From: Microbacteriaceae bacterium VKM Ac-2854
Lineage (GTDB): Bacteria > Actinomycetota > Actinomycetes > Actinomycetales > Microbacteriaceae
NCBI GenBank assembly: GCA_013205085.1
Contig: JABMLH010000001.1
Span: 930,001 to 994,000, forward strand
Length of the DNA stretch: 64,000 nucleotides
Direction: 5' to 3'
Shown: positions 1 to 8,610 of the stretch, piece by piece
Position numbering within the stretch: position 1 is the stretch's first letter
How the letters are laid out: every line of letters starts with the position of its first letter
The notes under the pieces: model-generated
The model's database searches: none
What the model saw: only the letters and a program-made list of their open reading frames with translations
What the model was told of the DNA's origin: nothing
Position numbers and translations under genes: made by a program

Positions 1-2
1 CG

Positions 3-221
3 GCGCTGATGGGCCTGGCGATCCAGTCCTTCCAGGGCACGTCACTGGCGTACTCGATCTCGGTGAACGAGCTGATGAGCCAGTCGTATCAGGTCAGCAA
101 CACCACCTTCGAATACCTGAACACCTACGCCGTCACCGGACTCATCTACGTCGTCATCGCGGTCCCCGCGACCTGGCTCTCGATGCTCGTCGAGCGCCGG
201 CTCGCCCGCGGCCACGTGTGA
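3..221 (+). CDS. Amino-acid ABC transporter permease, C-terminal part (HisM/GlnP type)
   Basis: The frame is open from the window edge and ends at 221, so only the last 72 residues are present. They contain a stretch of the type SLAYSISVNEL, which resembles the conserved cytoplasmic loop of polar amino-acid ABC permeases (HisM/GlnP family). A hydrophobic final membrane helix and a basic tail follow. The protein would be a membrane subunit importing an amino acid with a periplasmic-type binding protein and an ATPase that lie outside the window. The flavin monooxygenase starts 35 bp downstream on the same strand and may share the transcript, suggesting the imported compound is oxidised by it (inference). 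Confidence 0.75.
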   Translation, partial: ALMGLAIQSFQGTSLAYSISVNELMSQSYQVSNTTFEYLNTYAVTGLIYVVIAVPATWLSMLVERRLARGHV

Positions 222-256
222 CCCCCCTTCATCCGCATTCGAAAGGAACCATTTCC

Positions 257-1576
257 ATGCCCCGCTATTGCGTGATCGGTGCCGGCGCCGCCGGCATCTC
301 CGCCCTGCAGAAGCTCCGCGCCGCCGGCTACGACGTCGATTGCTACGAGAAGACCGACCGCGTCGGCGGCCACTGGCACACCGACTACGACGCCTTGCAC
401 CTGATCACCTCGCGCGACATGACGCACTTCGAGGACTTCCCGATGCCGGCGGACTACCCGCCGTTCCCGCGGCGCGACCAGGTGCGCAGCTACCTCGAGT
501 CGTACGCCGCGGCGAACGGTCTGTACGACGTGATCCGCTTCGAGACGCCCGTCTCCTCCGTCCGGCCGATCGAGTCGGACGGCCCGATCGGCTCGCTCGG
601 CTGGCGCGTCACCCTGGAGAACGGCGAGGTGCACGCGTACGACGGCGTCCTCGTGGCGAACGGACACCTGTGGGATCAGAAGGTGCCGACAGTCCCGGGC
701 GTGTTCACCGGCACGCAGATCCACTCCGGCTCCTACCGCAACACCGGCGACATCGTCGGCGATCGTGTGCTCGTCGTCGGCGCCGGGAACTCCGGCTGCG
801 ACCTCGCCGTCGACGCGGCCCAGCACCGGTTCGACGTCGACATCGTGATCCGGCAGGGCACGTTCTTCCAGCCCAAGAGCTACTTCGGCGTGCCGCGCCA
901 GGAGGTGGCGTGGCTGGCCGAGTTCGCGCCGGAGGAGCAGGACCTGATCTCGCGCCTCCTGGCTCGGGTCACCATCGGCGAGTGGCACAACTATCCGGGC
1001 CTGCCCGAGCCCAAGGCCAAGACCCTCGCGGAAGGGCGCACCGTCGTGAACAACCTGCTGCTGTACTGGCTGCAGCACGGCCGCGTCCGGGTTGTGCCGG
1101 GGATCAGCGGCTTCGATGGCAACACCGTGCACTTCAGCGACGGCAGCTCCCGCGACTACGACACCATCCTGTGGGCGACGGGATTCCACGCCAGTGTGCC
1201 GTTCCTCGACGAGAGCCTCATCGCAAGGCGCAACGGCACCCCGCTGCGTTACGCGGGCGGCATCGTCCCCGTCGGCCTGGAGAAGCTGTACTACATCGGT
1301 CTCGCAGCGCCGCGCGGCCCGCAGATCCCGGTGTACGGCGAGCAGACGAAGCTCGCGCTGCGCATCATCGAGCTGCACGAGCAGGCGGAGCGCGGCGGCG
1401 CCGGGATCGAGGCGTACCTCGCGGGGTTGCAGGAGTCCGACGACCGGATCGACATCGTCCGCGCCGTCTGGAACGAGCAGATGGCGGACACCGCCCGGCT
1501 GCTCGACGCCTTCGGCCTCGCGCGGACGAGCGCGATGGGGGAGGCGCACGAGGTGATGGGGAGCGCCGTTTCGTGA
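257..1576 (+). CDS. Flavin-containing monooxygenase (FMO-like NAD(P)-binding protein)
   Basis: This 439-residue protein has an N-terminal FAD-binding Rossmann motif (GAGAAG, about residues 8-13) and the FMO fingerprint FTGTQIHSGSY at about 150-160. A second dinucleotide motif (GAGNSG, about 175-180) would bind NADPH, and a late ATGF segment is typical of the family. FMOs oxygenate soft nucleophiles such as sulfur or nitrogen atoms using O2 and NADPH. I chose the ATG at 257 because a GAAAGGA ribosome site precedes it and the FAD motif then sits at the usual distance; an ATG 39 bases upstream lacks this. It follows an amino-acid permease gene, so its substrate may be an imported N- or S-containing compound, which is inference. 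Confidence 0.85.
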   Translation: MPRYCVIGAGAAGISALQKLRAAGYDVDCYEKTDRVGGHWHTDYDALHLITSRDMTHFEDFPMPADYPPFPRRDQVRSYLESYAAANGLYDVIRFETPVSSVRPIESDGPIGSLGWRVTLENGEVHAYDGVLVANGHLWDQKVPTVPGVFTGTQIHSGSYRNTGDIVGDRVLVVGAGNSGCDLAVDAAQHRFDVDIVIRQGTFFQPKSYFGVPRQEVAWLAEFAPEEQDLISRLLARVTIGEWHNYPGLPEPKAKTLAEGRTVVNNLLLYWLQHGRVRVVPGISGFDGNTVHFSDGSSRDYDTILWATGFHASVPFLDESLIARRNGTPLRYAGGIVPVGLEKLYYIGLAAPRGPQIPVYGEQTKLALRIIELHEQAERGGAGIEAYLAGLQESDDRIDIVRAVWNEQMADTARLLDAFGLARTSAMGEAHEVMGSAVS

Positions 1577-1665
1577 CCGAGCCGCAGACGGATGGGGCCG
1601 TGGCGGCGTCCGACGCCGCGACGGCCCCGGTCACCGAGGCCGTCGTCATCCTCGGCGACAACTGA
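1573..1665 (+). CDS. Possible 30-residue small protein coupled to the monooxygenase
   Basis: A GTG codon overlaps the monooxygenase stop codon in a GTGA arrangement and opens a 30-codon frame. The peptide is Ala/Thr/Asp-rich and ends in VVILGDN. I recognise no family. The overlap is the usual sign of translational coupling, but a frame this short can arise by chance in GC-rich DNA, and it may also be the remnant of a longer downstream gene. It is listed as a weak call. Confidence 0.25.
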   Translation: MTEPQTDGAVAASDAATAPVTEAVVILGDN

Positions 1666-1747
1666 GCGGCTACGAACGGCGGGCGGGCTTGCGTCGCGGC
1701 TCGGCCGCCGTCCCCTCCGTGACTCGGAGCGGCGCGGGCGACTCGTG

Positions 1748-2644
1748 TCAGGGCACAACGACGGGCTTGCCGACGGTGTGCCCGCGTTGGACCTTCTCGT
1801 GCGCGATCGCCGCTTCCTCCAGGGTGTAGCGGTGCTCGATGTTCAGGGCGAACCCGGGGAGCGCGGCGGCTTCGGCGAAGCCGTCGCGCGGATTCGTGGC
1901 GCGGGTGGCGCCGGCGGAGACTCGGGCTCCGAGTCGCGGGGCGGTGAAGTCGGAGATCGAGATCACCTTCGTCGGGTCGCCCGTCAGTTCGATGAGGTCG
2001 GCGATGACGCCGGCTCCGGAGAGATCAAGAGCGCCGTCGACTCCGTGCGGCGCGGCCGCCCGGACGCGCTCGACGAGGCCGGGGCCGTAGCTGACGGCCA
2101 CGGCGCCGAGGCGCTCGAGGTAGCCGTGATTCCTTTCGCTCGCGGTGCCGATGACGGCGAGGCCGCGGGCGCGGGCGAACTGGATGAGCGCGGAGCCCAC
2201 CCCTCCGGAGGCTCCGCTGAGCAGGAGCGTGCCGGTGGGAAGTCCCAGCTCGGTGAGCAGCCGGTTGGCGGTCTCGACGGCGACGCCCCAGGCGCCGGCC
2301 TCGACGGGGTCGATGCCGGCGGGGACCTTCGCCCACTGGGTGAGGACCGCCTGCTCGGCGAGCGTGTTGCGGCCCGTTCCGAAGACGAGGTCTCCGGGCG
2401 CGACATCGGCGACCCCGGCTCCGACCTCGGTGACGGAGCCCGCCGCGTCGAAGCCGGTACCGGAGGGCTCTGCCAGCGCGCATCCGGAGTCCATGGCGCC
2501 GGATCGGATCTTCGTGTCGAGCTGGTTGATGCCGGCGCCGGCGACGCGGATCAGGATCTCGCCGGGGCCGGGGCGGGGAATCTCGACGTCGACGACCTCG
2601 AGGACGTCGGGGCTTCCGTAGGCGGTGAACTGAACGGCTTTCAT
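1748..2644 (-). CDS. NADP-dependent zinc-free alcohol dehydrogenase / quinone oxidoreductase
   Basis: The 298-residue product belongs to the medium-chain dehydrogenase family of the quinone oxidoreductase type. It starts MKAVQFTAYG, has an N-terminal GroES-like fold with the segment GEILIRVAGAGINQLD, and carries a nucleotide-binding motif SGASGGVGSALIQ near residue 140. It lacks the zinc-binding Cys/His set of true alcohol dehydrogenases. Such enzymes reduce enones or quinones with NADPH. The start at 2644 is fixed by a GAGGAG site just upstream. The NmrA-like gene lies 38 bp upstream on the same strand, and both would be transcribed away from the MarR regulator at 3636, which probably controls them. 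Confidence 0.85.
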   Translation of the reverse strand: MKAVQFTAYGSPDVLEVVDVEIPRPGPGEILIRVAGAGINQLDTKIRSGAMDSGCALAEPSGTGFDAAGSVTEVGAGVADVAPGDLVFGTGRNTLAEQAVLTQWAKVPAGIDPVEAGAWGVAVETANRLLTELGLPTGTLLLSGASGGVGSALIQFARARGLAVIGTASERNHGYLERLGAVAVSYGPGLVERVRAAAPHGVDGALDLSGAGVIADLIELTGDPTKVISISDFTAPRLGARVSAGATRATNPRDGFAEAAALPGFALNIEHRYTLEEAAIAHEKVQRGHTVGKPVVVP

Positions 2645-2682
2645 GGGGTGCTCCTCAGTGGTGGATCGGGTGGGTGGGTGGG

Positions 2683-3567
2683 TCAGGCGGCCGGGGTGTA
2701 GCCGACGGCGTCGCGCCACTGCGCGAGGGTCCAGGTGTCCGGGGCGATGGCGCGGACGTGGTCGAGGTCGGCCTGATAGGCGGGTGTCTCGGCGAACCAG
2801 CGGAACATCGCCTGCATGTCGTCCTGCCCGTCCATCACGGCCAGGGGCAGGGCCTCGTAGCGGGCCGGCAGCCTGCTCTTCTCGGCGAGGATCGCGGCGA
2901 TCTCGCTGCCGGTTAGCGCGTCGCCGGCGATCTCGATCGTCGGAGGCACCGTTGCGGGTTCGAGGAGTGCGATGGCGGCGATGGCTCCGACGTCGCGGGC
3001 CGCGATCAGCTGCAGCGTGATGCCGTCGGGGAACGGAAGGCGCAGCACGAGCGCGCCCTCCTCGACGGTCGGGGCGAACCAGCGGAAGTTGTCGGTGAAG
3101 AACACGGGGCGGATGATCGTCGTCGGTAGTCCCAGGCTCGTCAGGTGCTGTTCGACCCGGTACTTCGAGTCGAACTGCGGCACGCCTGAGTCGCGTTCGG
3201 CGCCGCCGACCGAACTGAAGACGACGTGAGGCACCCTCGCGGCGGCAGCGGCAGCGGCATCGGCCAGCGCGACGCCCTGAGCGGTCTCGCCTTCGGTGTC
3301 GGCGTCCTGCATCCCTCCCGGAGGGGTGGTCATGAACCAGAACGCGTCGACACCGTCGAGCGCGGCAGCGAGGGTGGTGGCGTCGTGCACATCGATTCGC
3401 GCGAGCTCGACGCCGCGATCGGCGAGCGCTCCGGCCTTGTCGGAATCGGTGTCGCGCACCAGTGCGCGGACGTTCGCGCCCCGCCCGAGCAGCGCGTCGG
3501 TGACGGCTCCGCCCTGGGTTCCAGTTGCGGCGAAGACGGCAATGGTGGGGGTGGTGCTGGTGGTCAT
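2683..3567 (-). CDS. NmrA/HSCARG-family NAD(P)-binding protein
   Basis: This 294-residue protein has an atypical SDR fold. An N-terminal TGTQGG glycine motif follows the first beta strand (about residues 15-20), and a segment DAFWFMTTPP is typical of NmrA-like proteins. They either reduce small molecules or sense the NADP/NADPH ratio. The start is set by a GAAGGAG site before the ATG at 3567. It is the first gene of a leftward two-gene unit with the quinone oxidoreductase, and its promoter faces a perfect palindrome and the MarR gene. The neighbourhood points to redox or electrophile stress handling. Confidence 0.8.
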   Translation of the reverse strand: MTTSTTPTIAVFAATGTQGGAVTDALLGRGANVRALVRDTDSDKAGALADRGVELARIDVHDATTLAAALDGVDAFWFMTTPPGGMQDADTEGETAQGVALADAAAAAAARVPHVVFSSVGGAERDSGVPQFDSKYRVEQHLTSLGLPTTIIRPVFFTDNFRWFAPTVEEGALVLRLPFPDGITLQLIAARDVGAIAAIALLEPATVPPTIEIAGDALTGSEIAAILAEKSRLPARYEALPLAVMDGQDDMQAMFRWFAETPAYQADLDHVRAIAPDTWTLAQWRDAVGYTPAA

Positions 3568-3601
3568 GGTTGACTCCTTCTGGTTGTTCGTACCGCGAAG
3601 C

Positions 3602-3615
3602 ATTAGCCGGCTAAT
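3602..3615. promoter_or_regulatory. Perfect 14-bp palindrome, probable MarR operator
   Basis: ATTAGCCGGCTAAT is a perfect palindrome in the 68-bp gap between the divergent NmrA and MarR genes. MarR proteins typically bind such short AT-flanked palindromes and repress both directions. The position suits repression of both start regions; the link to the adjacent regulator is inferred. Confidence 0.55.
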
Positions 3616-3635
3616 TAATATTCCGAAAGGTCGCG

Positions 3636-4145
3636 ATGAGTTCCGAGAATGTTCGGCGGGAGCCGGAGGGGCCGACGGCCATCAGCTCGTTGATCCCGTC
3701 GGTCGCCAAGGCGCATCGGCGGCTCGCCGGTTCCCTCCTGCAGCGGGTCGGACTCGCCGCCGGCCAGGAGTTCGTCCTGATGCTGCTGTGGCGCGAGTCG
3801 CCGCAGTCACAAGCGGACCTCACGCGACAGCTGATGGTCGAGCCTCCGACGACAGCCAAGGCCCTTGCGCGGTTGGAGAAGCTGGGTCTGGTCTCGCGGG
3901 AACGATTGGCCGCGGACCGGCGGGTCGTGATGGTGTCGCTCACGGAGGACGGTCGCGCGCTGGAAGATCCGGTGCACGAAGTCTGGAGCGGCCTGGAAGA
4001 TCTGACGACGGCGGGTCTGACGGATGCGGAGCGGGATCAGCTGCGTCGACTCCTCGTGCGGGTCGATGCTGCGCTGGAGGCCGCAACGGATCGGCCGCGT
4101 CCGGCGGACGGTGACGACGACTCCGTCAGGAGCGTGCGAGGCTGA
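3636..4145 (+). CDS. MarR-family transcriptional regulator
   Basis: The 169-residue protein has the winged helix-turn-helix layout of MarR. The recognition region reads LTRQLMVEPPTTAKALARLE and is followed by the wing with the usual DRR-like motif (LAADRRVVMVSLTEDGR). It would act as a dimeric, ligand-responsive repressor. It is transcribed divergently from the NmrA/quinone-oxidoreductase pair with a palindrome in the gap, so it most likely regulates that pair and itself. Its last 20 bases overlap the end of the convergent F420-reductase-like gene. Confidence 0.88.
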   Translation: MSSENVRREPEGPTAISSLIPSVAKAHRRLAGSLLQRVGLAAGQEFVLMLLWRESPQSQADLTRQLMVEPPTTAKALARLEKLGLVSRERLAADRRVVMVSLTEDGRALEDPVHEVWSGLEDLTTAGLTDAERDQLRRLLVRVDAALEAATDRPRPADGDDDSVRSVRG

Positions 4146-4803
4146 CGTCCCGGCCGCGGACCGTGCTCGGGAAGCGTTCGATCATCGCCTCGAGCTCGCG
4201 GGCTGGAACGTTGGCGCCGAACGCCTCAGCGTGCGGCTCGAGTGCGATGCTCTCGCGGAGGGAGCCGGCATCGACCGGGTCGAAACCCCACGTGTCGACC
4301 AGGGTCGACACGGCAGCGACGGCGCGCGGGTCGTCGCCCGCGACGGCGATCGCCTTGCGGTCGACCGCGCCGGGTGCGCGCGGCCCCTCGTCGAGGTCGT
4401 GGTAGCCCATGTGGTTGAAAGCCTTGACGACGGTCGACTCGGGCAGGTGCCGCTGTACGAGTTCACTGGTCGAGTTCCGCGGGTCACCCAGATCCTCGCG
4501 GATGCCGTCGACCTCCCACCAATAGTTCATCGCGTCGATCACGAGTCGACCGCGCAGCGCCTCGGCCGGGACCGTGTCCAGTTTTCCCAGCGGTAGCGCG
4601 AGGATCACGATGTCGGCGACCCGAACGGCGTCGACGGCGCGGGCGGGCTCGGCGCCGGGAGCGATCACGTCGAGGATCAAGCGGATCCTTTCGGGCTCCC
4701 CTGGTCCGGCCACGAGGGTCCGGTGTCCGGCGGCGACCGCCCGTCGAGCGAGGACGGTGCCGAGTTTCCCCGCTCCGAGGATCGCGATCGTCTCGCTGCT
4801 CAT
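4126..4803 (-). CDS. NADPH-dependent F420 reductase-like oxidoreductase
   Basis: The 225-residue protein begins with the dinucleotide motif ILGAGKLG and shows DIVILALPL and the segment VIDAMNYWWE, which match the NADPH:F420 oxidoreductase / ProC-like Rossmann family. Such enzymes move hydride between NADPH and the deazaflavin F420. It overlaps the LLM flavoprotein gene by 4 bp (ATGA), so the two are translated together. This fits a module that makes F420H2 and spends it in the partner. The use of F420 here is inferred from family and context. Confidence 0.8.
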   Translation of the reverse strand: MSSETIAILGAGKLGTVLARRAVAAGHRTLVAGPGEPERIRLILDVIAPGAEPARAVDAVRVADIVILALPLGKLDTVPAEALRGRLVIDAMNYWWEVDGIREDLGDPRNSTSELVQRHLPESTVVKAFNHMGYHDLDEGPRAPGAVDRKAIAVAGDDPRAVAAVSTLVDTWGFDPVDAGSLRESIALEPHAEAFGANVPARELEAMIERFPSTVRGRDVSLARS

Positions 4804-5855
4804 GCGCTCATCGCCGGCACGGCGGGCATCTCGGCGAGCAACTCTCGAACGCGCGGGATGACGGTGCTGCCGTACAGCTCGACCGAGCGCAACCGCGACG
4901 CCATCGACTGGGCGCCGGAGGTGTAGATCATGTCGAAGCGGCCGACGCCCATGCTGTGGATCGTGCGCGCGATCCGCTGGGCGACGGTCTCGGCGGAGCC
5001 GACGTACATCGATCCCGACCGCACCTCACGGTCGAACTCGGCCCGCGTGACCGGCGGCCATCCGCGCAGCGCACCGATCCGGTCCCTGACGACCTTGAAG
5101 TGCGGGTACCACGCCTCCAGTGCCTGCTCATCGGTGTCGGCCACGAATCCGGGCGAGTGCATCCCGACGGGATGTGCCGTGGTCCCGAAGCTCTCGGCCG
5201 CGCGCCGGTAGAGGTCGAGGTAGGGAGCGAAGCGCTCGGGCTCGCCTCCGATGATCGCGAGCATCAGCGGGAACCCGTACTTCGCGGTGCGCACCACCGA
5301 CTGCGGTGATCCGCCGACGCCGACCCAGGTCGTCAAGCCGTGCTCGGTCTTGGGGAACACGTCGGCGTCGATGAGTGGCGCGCGCGTCGTGCCGGACCAG
5401 GTGACGGGAGCCTCGGTCAGGAGTCGGGAGAACAGCTCGATCTTCTCCTCGAAGAGCACCTCGTAGTCGGCCATGTCGTAGCCGAACAACGGGAACGATT
5501 CCGTGAAGGAGCCGCGACCCAAGATGACCTCGGCCCGTCCGTTGGAGAGCGCGTCGACGGTCGCGAACCGCTGGAAGACCCGCACCGGGTCGTCGGAGCT
5601 GAGCACCGTCACGCCGGATCCGAGTCGGATCCGTTCGGTCACCGTCGCGAGCCCCGCCAGCACCGTCTCGGGGGAGGAGACCGAGTACTCCGGTCGGTGG
5701 TGCTCGCCGACCGTGAATACGTCCACCCCCAGCTCGTCCGCCAGCACGGCCTCGTCGACGAGTTGCCTGATCGACCGGGCGTGGCCGACCAGGGCGCCGG
5801 TGTCGTCAGAGGGCACGTCGCCGAAGGTGTCGAGGCCGAAGGTGATGTCGGTCAT
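4800..5855 (-). CDS. LLM-class flavin/F420-dependent oxidoreductase
   Basis: The 351-residue protein is a TIM-barrel luciferase-like enzyme. Diagnostic segments include DVFTVGEHHRPEY, RIRLGSGVTVLSSDDPVRVF and EVILGRGSFTESFPLFGYD, as in the LLM subgroup often annotated as alkanal monooxygenase-like. It would use FMN or F420 to oxidise or reduce an unknown substrate. It is the first gene of a leftward pair with the F420-reductase-like gene and diverges from a MarR regulator. Two operator-like palindromes occupy the gap, one near its start codon. Confidence 0.85.
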   Translation of the reverse strand: MTDITFGLDTFGDVPSDDTGALVGHARSIRQLVDEAVLADELGVDVFTVGEHHRPEYSVSSPETVLAGLATVTERIRLGSGVTVLSSDDPVRVFQRFATVDALSNGRAEVILGRGSFTESFPLFGYDMADYEVLFEEKIELFSRLLTEAPVTWSGTTRAPLIDADVFPKTEHGLTTWVGVGGSPQSVVRTAKYGFPLMLAIIGGEPERFAPYLDLYRRAAESFGTTAHPVGMHSPGFVADTDEQALEAWYPHFKVVRDRIGALRGWPPVTRAEFDREVRSGSMYVGSAETVAQRIARTIHSMGVGRFDMIYTSGAQSMASRLRSVELYGSTVIPRVRELLAEMPAVPAMSA

Positions 5856-5870
5856 GGAATCCTCATCTCA

Positions 5871-5902
5871 TTGATGCGTCAACTAGATGGTTGACGCGTC
5901 AA
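5871..5902. promoter_or_regulatory. Tandem MarR operators upstream of the LLM gene
   Basis: Two near-identical palindromes, TTGATGCGTCAA (5871-5882) and the perfect TTGACGCGTCAA (5891-5902), have centres exactly 20 bp apart, about two helical turns. They lie between the divergent LLM oxidoreductase and MarR genes. This geometry suits two dimers bound on one DNA face. Confidence 0.65.
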
Positions 5903-5941
5903 TGATCTGTCGCTACGGTCGAGTTGTCAACAGGAGGATCC

Positions 5942-6454
5942 ATGAGCGGCACCGAGAAACAACGAGCCGGCCGACGGTCACCGAACGCGTCGGAGTTGGC
6001 GATCTGGCGCGAGTACGTCGAGACCTCGGAGCAGGTCCGACGCACCCTGTCCGTCTCCTTCCAGGAGATGTCGGGGATCTCGCCCGGGGACTATTCCGTG
6101 ATGCTCGCCCTCAGCGAGGCGCCGGAAAAGGTCCTGCGTTCGTCCGACCTGGCGACGGTGGTGGGATGGGAACGCAGTCGCCTCTCGCACCACCTGCGCC
6201 GGATGCAGGAGCGCGGGCTCGTCCATCGCGGTCCCGTCGGCGGCGACGCCCGCGGCGCCGCCATCGAACTCACCGAGGGGGGTGCGCGAATCTTCCGCAG
6301 CTCATCCGCCGCTCACCTCCGACTGGTCCGCGAGGTCTTCGTCGACGCTTTCACCGCGGAACAACTCGACGCCATGCGGACGCTGACCACGGCGCTGCGC
6401 TCGCACCTCGACGACGGTCGGCCAGGCATCTCCGAGAACCCGGACCAGGCCTGA
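5942..6454 (+). CDS. MarR-family transcriptional regulator
   Basis: This 170-residue MarR regulator shows the helix-turn-helix region LATVVGWERSRLSHHLRRMQ and a wing containing GGDARGAAIELTEGG. The start at 5942 follows an AGGAGG site with ideal spacing. It is divergent from the LLM/F420-reductase pair, and the intervening palindromes are the likely binding sites. It is therefore probably the local repressor. The ligand is unknown. Confidence 0.88.
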   Translation: MSGTEKQRAGRRSPNASELAIWREYVETSEQVRRTLSVSFQEMSGISPGDYSVMLALSEAPEKVLRSSDLATVVGWERSRLSHHLRRMQERGLVHRGPVGGDARGAAIELTEGGARIFRSSSAAHLRLVREVFVDAFTAEQLDAMRTLTTALRSHLDDGRPGISENPDQA

Positions 6455-6597
6455 ATCCCCGTCCAACTCGACTCGCCGTCCTGATGGTCGGTGCCGTCAT
6501 CGTGCACGCCCGCCGCCGGGAATCGTTCGTGCCGCCGCTGATACGGGCCGTGCTGTTCATCGTCACCGCCGTGTCGGGCTTGGTGGCGACGCTCTGA
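6455..6597 (+). pseudogene. C-terminal remnant of a DoxX-like membrane protein
   Basis: Directly after the MarR stop an open frame encodes about 47 residues with the pattern MVGAVIVHARRRESF, then a hydrophobic helix ending at 6597. This resembles the last two helices of small DoxX-family membrane proteins. No start codon with a ribosome site and no N-terminal helices are present, so I read it as the tail of a deleted gene. The similarity is from memory of the family and is moderate. Confidence 0.45.
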
Positions 6598-6674
6598 ACG
6601 ACGCTCGCCAAAGGCACGATCCGACGTATCGAAGCGCCGAGCGGGGCAGCGCCTGACGGGCGCGTCGGTCGAAC

Positions 6675-7001
6675 TCAGAACAGCAGTCGGAACACGTCGA
6701 TCACAACGGGTACTACCGCGGCGAGCAGACACGCGGTGGATAACGTCAGGCCGGTCGTCGACATCACTCGGTGACCCTCGCGACGGCGAGCCACGATGCC
6801 GACGACGAGACCGGCCAGGGGGACCACGTACTGGAGGGTCGTCGCGATCCCGATCACCAGAGCGTCGCCCGGCCAGATGCGGGCGACCGCCACGAAGCTC
6901 GCGACGTAGAGCACGCATGCCGAGATCCCCAGCCACAACGCGCCACGACTCAGTCCTTCCACGCCCCATCGGTCGGTTCCGGTCCTCGTCGTCGACGTCA
7001 T
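6675..7001 (-). CDS. Small hypothetical membrane protein
   Basis: The 108-residue product has three to four predicted membrane helices. One is around LGISACVLYVASFVAVARIW, another around VVPLAGLVVGIVA, and a last helix ends in VVPVVIDVFRLLF. The N-terminus is polar. No family is recognised. It is convergent with the DoxX remnant and stands alone, with a 256-bp gap to the next gene. Confidence 0.6.
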   Translation of the reverse strand: MTSTTRTGTDRWGVEGLSRGALWLGISACVLYVASFVAVARIWPGDALVIGIATTLQYVVPLAGLVVGIVARRREGHRVMSTTGLTLSTACLLAAVVPVVIDVFRLLF

Positions 7002-7257
7002 GCCTCAACCGTAGGAACCGATCCTGAGAGCCGCCCGCTGGGACGGCGTTCGGGGCGGTGTCCGTCGTGGCATCGGCGCCGTGTCCTCACCGCGCACGCT
7101 CGCGCGTATGGCACGGAGCATCGGCGCTTCGCAAGGGTCGTCGTCTCCGCCGGAAATATGTCGTTCGACGCGTCACATCCGCGTGCGCTGGTCGTTCTCG
7201 TCCCGCCACCATTGCCCCCACGTCCGAAAGACAACCACGAAAGAGGGGGCCATCACC

Positions 7258-8610
7258 ATGACCGACCAATCGACCACTGACCCGCATCCAGCCGCCGAAC
7301 GACGACTGCTCTTCGGCCTGCTCGGCGGCGAATCGGGCAGCAAGACCTCGTGGCTGCGGCCCGAGAGCCGTCGCGGCGACGCGACCGACGTGCACCGCCT
7401 CATCGACCAGGCCCGCCTCGCCGAGAGCGGCTACTTCGACATCTACTTCCTCGCCGACGGTCTCGGCTTCGACCCGGAGCTCGCCCGCAGCCAGCCCGCG
7501 GGCGGTCTCGAACCGCTGACCGCACTCTCGGCGGTCGCTCTCGCCACGACCGACATCGGCATCGTGCCCACCGCATCCACGTCGTTCAACTCGCCGTACA
7601 ACCTGGCGCGCCGGCTCTCGTCGCTCGATCACATCAGCGGTGGTCGCGCCGGCTGGAACATCGTCACCTCATCGGGCGGTGAAGCGAACTTCGGTTGGGA
7701 TGCGCTGCCGCCGCAGGAGGAGCGGTACGCCCGCGCTCGCGAGTTCGTCGAGGTGGTCGGCCGGCTCTGGGACTCGTGGGAGGACGACGCCGTCGTCTTC
7801 GACAAGTCGGCGCAGCGCTACGCCCAGCCCGAGCGGATCCACTCCGTCGACCACCGCGGCGAGCACTTCGCCGTCGCCGGTGCGTTGAACATCCAGCCCT
7901 CGCCGCAGCGCCGTCCGCTGTACGTGCAGGCCGGCTCGTCCGCGACCGGCAAGGCGTTCGGCGCCGAGATCGCCGAACTCATCTACACCGCGCAGCAGCA
8001 CGAGGACGACGCGATCGCCTTCCGCAGTGAGATCCGCGCCGCGGCGGAGGCGGCCGGTCGCTCGGCCGACGACGTCGCCGTGCTTCCGGGTCTCAGCCCG
8101 ATCATCGGAGACACCGAAGCGGATGCGGAGCGCGCCGAGCGCCGGCTGCTCGCCGGCATCGACTACGACGCCGCCCGCGACGCGTTGCAGGGCCACCTCG
8201 GCGGCGCCGATCTCGCCGGACTCGACCTCGACCGCCCGATCCCGGCCGATCGACTCCCCGAGACCGGCGGTCTGCTGAGGCGGCAGAGCCGACCCGAGAT
8301 CTTCCGCCGCTTCGCGCTCAGCGAGGGGCACACCCTCCGTGACGTGATCCACTACGCCGCGCGGGCACACGGGCACGGCATCGTGCGCGGCACCCCGCTG
8401 CAGATCGCGGGGCGCATCCGCCGCTGGTACGAGAAGGGAGCGGCGGACGGCTTCATCCTGATGCCGCCCGAGCCGGAGGCGCTGGATGCCTTCGTGACCA
8501 AGGTGATCCCGATCCTGCAGGACTGGGGGCTCGCGCAGACCGGCTACGCTCCGGGCACGCTGCGCGAACGTGTCGTCGCCGCCCGCCGCGGCGCGGAGGT
8601 GCTGGTCTGA
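7258..8610 (+). CDS. LLM flavin-dependent monooxygenase, NtaA/SnaA/DszA type
   Basis: The 450-residue protein matches the NtaA/SnaA/DszA branch of bacterial luciferase-like monooxygenases. Typical segments are SLDHISGGRAGWNIVTS, REFVEVVGRLWDSWEDDA and the late block GTPLQIAGRIRRWYEKGA. These enzymes use reduced FMN from a separate reductase to cleave C-S, C-N or chelate bonds. The start at 7258 follows AAAGAGGGGG; upstream in-frame codons lie in non-coding sequence. Its TGA overlaps the start of the binding-protein gene by one base, making it the first gene of an uptake operon. The 256 bp upstream hold no other recognisable element. Confidence 0.88.
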   Translation: MTDQSTTDPHPAAERRLLFGLLGGESGSKTSWLRPESRRGDATDVHRLIDQARLAESGYFDIYFLADGLGFDPELARSQPAGGLEPLTALSAVALATTDIGIVPTASTSFNSPYNLARRLSSLDHISGGRAGWNIVTSSGGEANFGWDALPPQEERYARAREFVEVVGRLWDSWEDDAVVFDKSAQRYAQPERIHSVDHRGEHFAVAGALNIQPSPQRRPLYVQAGSSATGKAFGAEIAELIYTAQQHEDDAIAFRSEIRAAAEAAGRSADDVAVLPGLSPIIGDTEADAERAERRLLAGIDYDAARDALQGHLGGADLAGLDLDRPIPADRLPETGGLLRRQSRPEIFRRFALSEGHTLRDVIHYAARAHGHGIVRGTPLQIAGRIRRWYEKGAADGFILMPPEPEALDAFVTKVIPILQDWGLAQTGYAPGTLRERVVAARRGAEVLV

